DNA of 6,115 nucleotides from assembly GCA_947626405.1 (NCBI GenBank), contig CANQSE010000131.1, positions 1-6,115 on the forward strand. Direction: 5' to 3'. Every line of letters begins with the position of its first letter. Position 1 is the stretch's first letter. Source of the DNA: an uncultured Acetatifactor sp. (GTDB lineage: Bacteria > Bacillota > Clostridia > Lachnospirales > Lachnospiraceae). A program made the position numbers and the translations under genes. Positions 1-5,731 of the stretch are shown piece after piece. The notes beneath the pieces were generated by a model that was given only the letters and a program-made list of their open reading frames with translations, did no database searches and had not been told where the DNA came from.

Positions 1-1356
1 GGTCCAGATGCGGTCAAACCTGTTCAGGTACCGTTGGATATTTCCCTCGTCGTCATATGTTACTCCGGCAGTCACAGACATCGGGATCATGATTCCAATC
101 CAGCAGATTGCAAATAAACAGATCATCATGATTACCCTGCTTACGTTTGGGATAACATTGCTGTATATACGGCTGGCGGTGTAAAACGCGTCGCCCTCCG
201 CGGCATAGCCTGTGTCCACTCCAAGCCAGATATGAATCGCGTCCAAATAGGCATAGTCGTAGGTTTCAATATATTCAAAGATTTCGTCCTCGCTCATGGA
301 CGTGTTACCCATGAATACAAGGCTGTCGGGATAATAGATCAGATGTCTGCCAAATTCGGAGAAATACTCCGTTACTTCATCGTCTCTTTTTGTCTCCAGA
401 TCCGGCACGTTTGTGTATGTCACATCCTTTTCATCAGGCGAAAAGCGGACCACATATTTTACGTTAGTGTTTGTTCCGGCGTACACGGGGTTACAAATCT
501 GGTACCGCTCGTAGTCGCGCGTCAGCCCCTCAACCGCGGCCGCCAGGTTTTCCTGGAGGCGCATGTAGTCTCTCCAGTTGTCGGCATAATCCGCAAGCTG
601 CCGTATTCCGTCGGTAGTGTCATAACGGCAGACAAGCATGGGGAACGTAACGGTCAGGCTGCCGTCGTCTTCCCTTGAAAGATGCACCTGGTTCATGTCC
701 TTTGCGATCAGATGGGAAAAAACCATATCCTCAAGCTGCTGCTGGGTGTACTGTGACATTGCCTCCCTGACGTTTTTGAGATTTTCGTCATTATTCGGCG
801 TAATATCATTTTCCGTTTCGTCAGGCTCGTCATTCTGTTCAGTAAGCTTGTTGAAACCCTTGAATACAAGCTGTCCGTACTCGTCAAATCCAAAGTTTTC
901 CGGATAAATGCAATAGCCGAAATAGCCTACAAACTCAGACATGCTCATATTGCGCTCAGTGTATTCAACTCCGCGCTTTCCCCATTTGATCAAATCGTCC
1001 AGCTCATAGGATGCCGTGACGCCGCAGCCCTTGTCAACGCCGGTCATCTTTGCGTATTCAGTAATGTCGATATGTTTTGCAGGATCAAAATTCCCGTCCG
1101 TCTCCAGCCTGTCCTTGATTACCACAAGCTGCGTTATATCGGAGACAGCGTTTCTGAAAAGATCATCATAGATCGCGGAATCTTCAAATTCCTGTCCAAA
1201 ATCCTCCGACTTCATCCGATAAACCACGGTTCCGTCTATTGTGTCCACAGGCAGGTATGAATTAAACAAAAGACCTGCCACCGCAATCATGAGCAAAGCG
1301 GCCAGCAAGTGTTGAATCATTCCCGTGATGATACGCTTCATTGTAGGCTTCTTCAT
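1..1356 (-). CDS. Probable sensor histidine kinase, N-terminal part (truncated by window edge)
   Basis: The minus-strand frame from an ATG at 1356 stays open to base 1, giving 452 codons with no stop, so the gene continues beyond the window. It begins MKKPTMKRIITGMIQHLLAA. A membrane segment spans about residues 12-33 and a second about 405-429 (VIMMICLFAICWIGIMIP), enclosing roughly 370 residues that should lie outside the cell. This domain contains an acidic, Asn-rich linker near residues 173-191 and four scattered cysteines (111, 149, 243, 288). After the second segment only about 22 cytoplasmic residues are visible, so no HAMP, HisKA or ATPase motif can be seen. The kinase call is inferred from the position 22 bases after a VanR-type regulator and from the signal-anchor/extracytoplasmic/TM architecture. 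An AAGGA at 1367-1371, 10 bases upstream, supports the start; a second in-frame ATG lies at 1341. I do not recognise the ligand. Another membrane protein co-transcribed with the regulator remains possible. Confidence 0.75.
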   Translation of the reverse strand, partial: MKKPTMKRIITGMIQHLLAALLMIAVAGLLFNSYLPVDTIDGTVVYRMKSEDFGQEFEDSAIYDDLFRNAVSDITQLVVIKDRLETDGNFDPAKHIDITEYAKMTGVDKGCGVTASYELDDLIKWGKRGVEYTERNMSMSEFVGYFGYCIYPENFGFDEYGQLVFKGFNKLTEQNDEPDETENDITPNNDENLKNVREAMSQYTQQQLEDMVFSHLIAKDMNQVHLSREDDGSLTVTFPMLVCRYDTTDGIRQLADYADNWRDYMRLQENLAAAVEGLTRDYERYQICNPVYAGTNTNVKYVVRFSPDEKDVTYTNVPDLETKRDDEVTEYFSEFGRHLIYYPDSLVFMGNTSMSEDEIFEYIETYDYAYLDAIHIWLGVDTGYAAEGDAFYTASRIYSNVIPNVSRVIMMICLFAICWIGIMIPMSVTAGVTYDDEGNIQRYLNRFDRIWT

Positions 1357-1378
1357 TTCCCCGCTATCCTTTTTCAGG

Positions 1379-2071
1379 CTACTGTTTTTCTATTTTATAT
1401 CCCACTCCCCACACTACCTTAAGATACCTTGGCTCACGCGGGTTTATCTCGATCTTTTCACGAATATGCCGGATGTGGACCGCCACCGTATTGTCGGCGC
1501 CTATGGCATTTTCGTTCCAGATGCTTTCATAAATCTGATCTATCGAAAAAACTCTGCCCTGGTTTTTCATAAGGAGCAGAAGTATGTTGTATTCTATGGG
1601 GGTAAGCTTCACGGGCTCGTCGTCAACAGTGACCTGCTTCGTCTCGTCGTTGATGACAAGTCCTCCCACACGGTAAACGGATTTCCCGTCCGCTCCAATG
1701 CTTCCCAGAGAAGTATAGCGCCTTAAGTTGGATTTCACTCTTGCCGCCAGCTCCAGCGGGTTAAACGGCTTTGTGATATAGTCGTCGGCCCCTATGTTAA
1801 GCCCGAGGATCTTGTCAGTGTCCTCGGATTTGGCGCTCAGAATGATAATTGGGATGCTGCTGTATTCCCTGATTTTCAAAATCGCCCTTATGCCGTCCAG
1901 CTTTGGCATCATTATGTCAATAATGAGCAGGTGGATATTCTCCTTCTTTAAAATCTCAACTGCCTGTTCCCCGTCATATGCCTTAATAATATGATACCCA
2001 TCCTGACTGAGATAAATCTCTATTGCATCCACAATCTCCTTATCATCGTCGCATACCAGAATATTTTCCAT
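1379..2071 (-). CDS. OmpR/VanR-family response regulator
   Basis: A 230-residue two-domain DNA-binding response regulator of normal family length. The receiver domain (about 1-118) shows the acidic pocket D8/D9 (ILVCDDD), the phospho-acceptor D52 in LLIIDIMMPKLDG, S79 in IIILSAKSED, Y98 and the conserved K101 in GADDYITKPFNPLEL. The winged-helix effector domain (about 133-230) carries KLTPIEYNILLLLMKNQGRV, the recognition-helix region NTVAVHIRHIREKIE and the terminal hairpin LKVVWGVGYKIE. The wording of these motifs is closest to VanR-like regulators of Clostridia. The ATG at 2071 has an AGGAG (2080-2084) 8 bases upstream. It would be phosphorylated by the kinase probably encoded just downstream and act as a DNA-binding transcription factor in the cytoplasm. 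The target genes are not visible here. The VanR label describes the family only and is not evidence of glycopeptide resistance, since no van genes are present. Confidence 0.96.
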   Translation of the reverse strand: MENILVCDDDKEIVDAIEIYLSQDGYHIIKAYDGEQAVEILKKENIHLLIIDIMMPKLDGIRAILKIREYSSIPIIILSAKSEDTDKILGLNIGADDYITKPFNPLELAARVKSNLRRYTSLGSIGADGKSVYRVGGLVINDETKQVTVDDEPVKLTPIEYNILLLLMKNQGRVFSIDQIYESIWNENAIGADNTVAVHIRHIREKIEINPREPRYLKVVWGVGYKIEKQ

Positions 2072-2079
2072 ACATGCCT

Positions 2080-2084
2080 CTCCT
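2080..2084 (-). promoter_or_regulatory. Ribosome binding site of the response regulator
   Basis: AGGAG inside the purine run AAAAAGGAGAGG, 8 bases before the ATG at 2071. An out-of-frame ATG lies between them at 2075-2073, but the 2071 start gives the canonical receiver N-terminus MENILVCDDD. Confidence 0.8.
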
Positions 2085-2087
2085 TTT

Positions 2088-2165
2088 TGCCGCCTTTTGT
2101 ATGCCGCTGTTTATTTATGCAGAGCGTCTTTTTTCGCTGCCGCCTTTTCATCTGTTTTTATGCAG
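2088..2165. repeat. Pair of imperfect direct repeats upstream of the response regulator
   Basis: On the plus strand, 2088-2122 and 2138-2165 share the pattern tgccgcctttt, a variable centre, ctgttt, and a tttatgcag end. The tgccgcctttt blocks (2088-2098 and 2138-2148) and the tttatgcag blocks (2114-2122 and 2157-2165) are identical; the copies differ by a 7-base length change in the centre. They fill nearly all of the 100-base gap between yraN and the regulator, and the left copy touches the regulator's ribosome binding region. They may be binding sites for the regulator itself or a local duplication. I see no convincing -35/-10 pair and no strong terminator hairpin here. Confidence 0.6.
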
Positions 2166-2171
2166 GGCTTT

Positions 2172-2534
2172 TTACACGCGGGTATAAATATGCCTGAAAG
2201 CGTCCCTTATCCACTGGATCTCCTCGCCCTGTATTGCCACCACATCGTAACGCACGCCGAAAGCGTCCCCATATCCCCGACTGTATCTGTACTGATCCGC
2301 CACTCTGCAGATCTGTTTTTGTTTCCGTAAGTCCACAGCCTCGAGGGCATATCCCTTCCCTGTGTCCTTCCGGTACTTTACCTCCACAAACACAAGATAG
2401 CCCTGATGTATGCCTATTATATCAATCTCACCCTGCCTGCACCGGTAATTTCTATCCTTGATTTTCATTCCGCGGCTTTCAAGAAACTCCGCGGCCTGCC
2501 GTTCCCTGTCCGCACCTGTCTGTCTTTTATTCAA
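2172..2534 (-). CDS. yraN: YraN/UPF0102 family nuclease-like protein
   Basis: A 120-residue protein of usual family length with a PD-(D/E)XK-type core: GEIDIIGIHQGYLVFVEVKY at residues 35-54, with D38, E51 and K53 as the expected metal-binding/catalytic set, preceded by an early Glu-containing helix (DRERQAAEFLESRG). The later conserved parts EAVDLRKQKQI and VRYDVVAI are also present. The family resembles Holliday-junction resolvase-like nucleases, but its biological role is poorly defined, so nuclease activity is inferred from the fold motif. The start is a TTG at 2534. It gives the family-typical opening NKRQTGADRERQAAEFL, has AAAGGG 7 bases upstream within the end of the previous gene, and no other in-frame ATG occurs before residue 23. 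It lies 3 bases after the FlhB-like gene, implying translational coupling. In many Bacillota yraN sits near rnhB, as here. Confidence 0.93.
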   Translation of the reverse strand: MNKRQTGADRERQAAEFLESRGMKIKDRNYRCRQGEIDIIGIHQGYLVFVEVKYRKDTGKGYALEAVDLRKQKQICRVADQYRYSRGYGDAFGVRYDVVAIQGEEIQWIRDAFRHIYTRV

Positions 2535-2537
2535 GCC

Positions 2538-2813
2538 TTACCCTTTCATCTTAGCCTTAATCTTATCCATTGAATCAACAAAGATCAGGATTTCCGCGAC
2601 CACCTCATAAAGCTCCGGCGGTATCATCTCACCTATCTCCAGTCTTGAAAGAGTATCGGCCAGCTTATCGTCCCTGTGAATTGGCACGTCACTCTCTTTT
2701 GCCTTCTCTATAATCTTTTCAGCCAGGATTCCCCTGCCGCTTGCAACCACCCTGGGCGCCTGATCTGACGGGTCATATTCCAGGGCCACAGCCTGTTTTA
2801 CCTTGTCCGCCAT
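2538..2813 (-). CDS. ylqH: Orphan FlhB C-terminal domain-like protein (YlqH type)
   Basis: A 91-residue soluble protein matching only the cytoplasmic C-terminal domain of FlhB/YscU export-switch proteins. Visible matches are QAVALEYDP (residues 7-15), PRVVASGRG (20-28), a helix LAEKIIEKAKESDVPIHRDD (30-49), and GEMIPPELYEVVAEILIFVD (61-80). In full-length FlhB this region begins right after the NPTH self-cleavage motif and is preceded by a four-helix membrane domain. Here the protein starts where the cleaved fragment would, with ADKVK in place of NPTH and no membrane segment. Free-standing proteins of this kind (YlqH in Bacillus subtilis) are known and usually annotated as FlhB-like or EscU/YscU/HrcU family; their function is unclear. 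I chose the ATG at 2813 because AGAGG precedes it by 9 bases; a TTG at 2834 would add seven residues but has no ribosome site. It follows the FliK-like gene by 23 bases. Confidence 0.9.
   Translation of the reverse strand: MADKVKQAVALEYDPSDQAPRVVASGRGILAEKIIEKAKESDVPIHRDDKLADTLSRLEIGEMIPPELYEVVAEILIFVDSMDKIKAKMKG
2541..2546 (-). promoter_or_regulatory. Ribosome binding site supporting the TTG start of yraN
   Basis: AAAGGG, formed by the last two sense codons (Lys-Gly) of the FlhB-like gene, 7 bases from its AAAGG core to the TTG at 2534. It supports the unusual start codon and indicates that ribosomes finishing the upstream gene can re-initiate on yraN. Confidence 0.65.
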
Positions 2814-2819
2814 AAGATA

Positions 2820-2827
2820 CTTCCTCT
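2820..2827 (-). promoter_or_regulatory. Ribosome binding site fixing the start of the FlhB-like gene
   Basis: AGAGGAAG, with the AGAGG core 9 bases before the ATG at 2813. It lies inside the alternative frame that would start with TTG at 2834, so it argues for the shorter, 91-residue protein. Confidence 0.7.
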
Positions 2828-2836
2828 CATTCAAAT

Positions 2837-4864
2837 TTAAGTTCTAACGTCAAACGCGTACTGCGTCACCATCATGCCCTTCTCCTGCTCCAGAAGCGGC
2901 AGAAGCCCGCTGTTTTTTGTGTCCGTCTTCTCATCTTTTCTTGACGTCATTGAAAAGCTGCAGTCATAGCCGCGCTCGGCAAGCCGTTTGGTCAAAATGT
3001 GCATATGAGCCTCCAGAAAATCCAGCATTTCGTCGTCACGCACATAAAATCTTGTGTTTACTCTCGCCTGTTCCAGAGTCACATACACGTCAACCGGCCC
3101 TAAATGCTCCATGTCAAGATGCAGGAGGGCGCTGATTTTTCCGTCAAAAGCGGCAAGACTTTTTTTGTTTGTATACACGTAAAGCTCCCCGTTTGCGTCT
3201 CCCTGGCGCAGTCTGAGGGGAAGCTGCACATAAGCGTACATCTGGTTCAACTGATTTAAAAAGTCGATATTCTGAGTCATGGAGGACACGGCGCGAAAGG
3301 CTCCGCTTTCTCCCTGACCCGCGTTTTCAAGAACATGCGAAAGACTCTTAAGCTGCCTGTCAAGGCGCTGATACAATTCCTCCACCTTTTGTTTTTGAGC
3401 CGTCTCCTCGGGCTGTATCGACCAGAGTTGTTTAAGCGAACGGTTTAAAAGCTCTCTAAACGCGCTCCCCGAAAAGACTCTGTGCATATTTTTTACACCG
3501 CCGTCCACGGTATCGGCCGCCTGCAGCATCCTGGCTGCGGCTGCAAAAAAATCCGCCCTGCTTAAATTTCCCCACGCATACTGTATGAGCTGCCGGGAAA
3601 TCTGCTCTTTTTCCATCGGCTCCATGGGAAGATCTCCTAAGATTTCCATAAGCTGTCCCGTTATCTCACCGGCTTCCCCGCCGTTTGTCCCTGCAGACTG
3701 CAGAATTTCCTCCGCAGCTGCCGCGCCGTCTGCAGGGCTTTCGGCAGATACAGCGCTGTCTGTAAAGATGCCCGAAACCGCGCCGCCGGCATTTTCTCCT
3801 GCAGGTACCATACCCTCGGCATTTGCTCCGCTAAGTGATGAGCCACCTGCAAGAGCTCCGTTAAGTGACGCTCCATCAGCAAGAGTTCCCATAAGTGCTG
3901 CTCCATCAGCACTTACTCCCGCAGACGCGCCGTCTGCAAGAGCTCCCATAATCGCCGCACCGTCTGCATTTGCTCCCGCAGCCGCTCCATCAGCACTTGC
4001 TCCTGCAAATACCGCGCCGTCTTCCGGTACGCCCTCAATAACCGCGCCGGCAGGTGACTCAAAAGATGCGTTTCCCTCGGCAGGGACGCCCGCGCCTTCT
4101 GCATCGGCTCCATATATATCCTGCATAGACGGCGCGTCAGAAGCCGTTCTGTCCGAAACCTCCATGACAAGCTCAAGCAGCTCCCTGTACAGGGTATAAA
4201 GTCCCTGATCGTCTCCCGCTGCCGCCATGCCGTCAACGGTATCTGTCAGAGCGGCAAGCACTGTGTCAGCGCCCGCTGAAAGCTGATGTGTCATGTTTCT
4301 GTAAGAGATCATCTGATTTATATTTGTCTCATTTACCTCCATCCCAAGCTTGTGCAGACCGACGATATCGGAAATTTCCGCCTGTGGAAAGGAAGCCGTC
4401 TGACGGTATATCTTCTGCAGCGAATTTTTATCTACAGGCAGGCCCGCCTCCATGAGCTGCCTTGTCATCGACACGGTCGTCTCATTTACCGGAAGACTTG
4501 CCATATCCAGAGCCTTTAAAACGTTTACATCCGCAGACATGTTTTCAAACAGCGGACTCAGCGTCAGCATGCTGCCGTTGTTTCTGACTTCAAAGGTCAT
4601 GCTTTTGCCCACTTCAAGGTTCATATTCTGATCCACCTTTGCCTGCAGGACCATGTCGTCGGATAGCTTGATCTGTACATCCGATCCGTTCCTTGAAATT
4701 ATTTCACCCCTTAGAGTCTGCCCCGGCACAAACGACCTTATCTGCCTGTTCAGCATCGCCATGGACGAGGAGGACGTACGCCCCTGACCGGCTCCGTCCG
4801 CGCGTTTTCCGCCCGAAGCGGCTCCCGCCTGCTCTAAATTACCCCATGGCATCCTCAGTTTCAT
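2837..4864 (-). CDS. FliK-like protein with Ala/Gly-rich repeat region (YlqG-type position)
   Basis: A 675-residue protein without signal peptide or membrane segment. Residues about 48-105 look like a small beta domain (GQTLRGEIISRNGSDVQIKL). Residues 115-235 are helical and repeat a motif like LPVNETTV (124-131), LPVDKNSL (142-149) and LGMEVNETNI (173-182). Residues about 253-394 are low-complexity Ala/Gly/Asp with decapeptide-like repeats. The C-terminal part (about 510-642) resembles the FliK hook-length-control domain: HLDMEHLGPVDVYVTLEQAR, then RFYVRDDEMLDFLEAHMHIL and LAERGYDCSFSM. In FliK this domain contacts FlhB to switch export specificity; the next gene here encodes an FlhB-like fragment, so the two may bind each other (inference). 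Gene order matches ylqG of Bacillus, whose function is not established. The ATG at 4864 is chosen for its GGAGGA; a GTG at 4888 would add eight residues but lacks a ribosome site. It starts 28 bases after rnhB. Confidence 0.85.
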   Translation of the reverse strand: MKLRMPWGNLEQAGAASGGKRADGAGQGRTSSSSMAMLNRQIRSFVPGQTLRGEIISRNGSDVQIKLSDDMVLQAKVDQNMNLEVGKSMTFEVRNNGSMLTLSPLFENMSADVNVLKALDMASLPVNETTVSMTRQLMEAGLPVDKNSLQKIYRQTASFPQAEISDIVGLHKLGMEVNETNINQMISYRNMTHQLSAGADTVLAALTDTVDGMAAAGDDQGLYTLYRELLELVMEVSDRTASDAPSMQDIYGADAEGAGVPAEGNASFESPAGAVIEGVPEDGAVFAGASADGAAAGANADGAAIMGALADGASAGVSADGAALMGTLADGASLNGALAGGSSLSGANAEGMVPAGENAGGAVSGIFTDSAVSAESPADGAAAAEEILQSAGTNGGEAGEITGQLMEILGDLPMEPMEKEQISRQLIQYAWGNLSRADFFAAAARMLQAADTVDGGVKNMHRVFSGSAFRELLNRSLKQLWSIQPEETAQKQKVEELYQRLDRQLKSLSHVLENAGQGESGAFRAVSSMTQNIDFLNQLNQMYAYVQLPLRLRQGDANGELYVYTNKKSLAAFDGKISALLHLDMEHLGPVDVYVTLEQARVNTRFYVRDDEMLDFLEAHMHILTKRLAERGYDCSFSMTSRKDEKTDTKNSGLLPLLEQEKGMMVTQYAFDVRT
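3683..4108 (-). repeat. Ala/Gly/Asp low-complexity region with decapeptide-like coding repeats
   Basis: This in-gene region encodes about 142 residues dominated by Ala, Gly, Ser, Asp and Glu. The clearest part, about 3770-3994, consists of nine-to-ten-residue units of the form A-D/E/G-G-A/S-x-x-x-G-x-x, such as ADGAAIMGAL, ADGASAGVS, ADGAALMGTL, ADGASLNGAL, AGGSSLSGAN, AEGMVPAGEN. At DNA level the 12-mer gctccatcagca recurs exactly at 3870-3881, 3900-3911 and 3984-3995, at in-frame distances of 30 and 84 bases. It separates the helical N-terminal part from the FliK-like C-terminal domain, so it is probably a flexible linker that grows and shrinks by slippage or recombination. Confidence 0.85.
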
Positions 4865-4867
4865 GTC

Positions 4868-4873
4868 TCCTCC
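4868..4873 (-). promoter_or_regulatory. Ribosome binding site fixing the start of the FliK-like gene
   Basis: GGAGGA, with 4 bases between its GGAGG core and the ATG at 4864. The spacing is short but the match is near perfect, whereas the upstream in-frame GTG at 4888 follows only the rnhB stop region and has no purine-rich site. Confidence 0.7.
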
Positions 4874-4892
4874 GATCTGCCGGCTCACTCAG

Positions 4893-5675
4893 TCAGCAGT
4901 CAACAAAATTTTTTATAAAACTCCTTCTGTGTATGGGCGTCGGTCCATACTTTTTGAGCGCTTCAATGTGGGCGGCGCTCCCGTATCCCTTGTTGCCCGC
5001 GAAATCATACTGTGGGAAAACCCTGTCATATTCTTTCATCAGCCTGTCCCTGACAACTTTTGCAATAATGCTGGCAGCCCCAATCGTTATGCTTTTGGCG
5101 TCGCCCTTTATGATCGGTACCTGCTTAATCCCTATTCCGGGTATAGTCACCGCGTCGTTTAACAGGATATCAGGCTGCGGCGAAAGCTGCCCCACGGCGT
5201 CGCGCATGGCTTCATACGTGGCCTGAAGAATATTTATACTGTCTATTCTCTCCGGAGTTGCATATCCCACGGCATAGGCCACCGCTTCCTTACGGATCAC
5301 GTCGTAAAGCTCCTCTCTCTTTTTTTCGGACAACTGCTTTGAATCATTTATATATAATATCCTGCATCCTTTCGGAAGGATCACCGCACCCGCCACAACA
5401 GGACCCGCAAGCGGTCCCCTTCCGGCTTCGTCAACTCCGCATATATATTCACATTCTCCGTATTTTTCCTCGTACACTCTGAGCTTTTCTATGCGCTCAC
5501 GCTCGCGATCCAGAGCCTCCAGACGCTTTTTTGCGCTTGCGATCAGCTTCTGTACGCCCGTTCTGCCGTCGTTTTCATAAAGGACGATAAGTTCAGGCAG
5601 TTCCTCACAGCCGGCCGTCTTAAATCTTTCACGTATCTCACCGATATTTACAACACTGCACACACCATACTCCAT
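4893..5675 (-). CDS. rnhB: Ribonuclease HII
   Basis: A 260-residue type 2 RNase H that cuts the RNA strand of RNA/DNA hybrids and single ribonucleotides in DNA, in the cytoplasm. The catalytic set is D82 and E83 (CGVDEAGRGPLAGPVVAGAV), D174 (ILLNDAV) and D192 (IIKGDAKSITIGAASIIAKV). The spacings of 92 and 18 residues equal those of the E. coli enzyme (D16, E17, D108, D126). NDSKQLSEKKRE (110-121), GNKGYGSAAH (227-236) and HRRSF (249-253) are also standard. Residues 1-75 form the N-terminal extension common in Bacillota enzymes (NDGRTGVQKLIASAKKRLEA), thought to help substrate binding. An Asn precedes D174 where a hydrophobic residue is usual; this is minor. The ATG at 5675 has GGAAGG only 13 bases upstream, so the exact start is a little uncertain; a GTG a few codons downstream is the alternative. 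It lies 40 bases after lepB. Confidence 0.97.
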   Translation of the reverse strand: MEYGVCSVVNIGEIRERFKTAGCEELPELIVLYENDGRTGVQKLIASAKKRLEALDRERERIEKLRVYEEKYGECEYICGVDEAGRGPLAGPVVAGAVILPKGCRILYINDSKQLSEKKREELYDVIRKEAVAYAVGYATPERIDSINILQATYEAMRDAVGQLSPQPDILLNDAVTIPGIGIKQVPIIKGDAKSITIGAASIIAKVVRDRLMKEYDRVFPQYDFAGNKGYGSAAHIEALKKYGPTPIHRRSFIKNFVDC

Positions 5676-5698
5676 TCCGAAGCGTTTACCTTCCGTTT

Positions 5699-5731
5699 CA
5701 TGCTTTATTCATGCTTCATTCATGCTTTATT
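5699..5731. repeat. Three tandem copies of an 11-bp unit across the lepB stop codon
   Basis: On the plus strand, catgctttatt (5699-5709), catgcttcatt (5710-5720) and catgctttatt (5721-5731) are adjacent; copies one and three are identical and the middle one differs by one base. The lepB TGA (5716-5718) lies in the middle copy and the one base change creates it. The rest of the array fills most of the lepB-rnhB gap, just upstream of the rnhB ribosome site. Confidence 0.85.

Noticed and set aside
1325..1726. Plus-strand open frame opposite the response regulator
   Set aside because: It overlaps a strongly conserved response regulator on the other strand and has no recognisable motif.
1379..2071. 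Glycopeptide (vancomycin) resistance locus suggested by the VanR-like regulator
   Set aside because: No vanH, vanA/B, vanX or related gene is in the window; VanR-like regulators are widespread in Clostridia with other roles.
2123..2137. Possible rho-independent terminator between yraN and the response regulator
   Set aside because: The stem is only about four base pairs with an eight-base loop and no following T-run on the minus strand, so read-through into the two-component genes cannot be excluded.
2538..2813. The FlhB-like gene as a degraded pseudogene of full-length flhB
   Set aside because: The frame is intact, has its own ribosome site and matches the known free-standing YlqH family; the upstream region encodes the FliK-like protein, not remnants of an FlhB membrane domain.
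3585..4199. Long plus-strand open frame rich in Ala, Pro and Ser opposite the repeat region
   Set aside because: It is the antisense reading of the Ala/Gly repeat array; repeats without stops keep several frames open. It has no family resemblance and the minus-strand protein has conserved flanking domains.
3661..4236. Two minus-strand frames (3661-3912 and 3913-4236) rich in Leu, Arg and Glu
   Set aside because: These are a shifted reading of the same repeat array, inside the FliK-like gene, with no ribosome site or recognisable domain.
4693..5226. Plus-strand 177-residue frame across the rnhB/FliK-like junction
   Set aside because: It lies antisense to two supported genes, including the catalytic domain of RNase HII; no conserved features.
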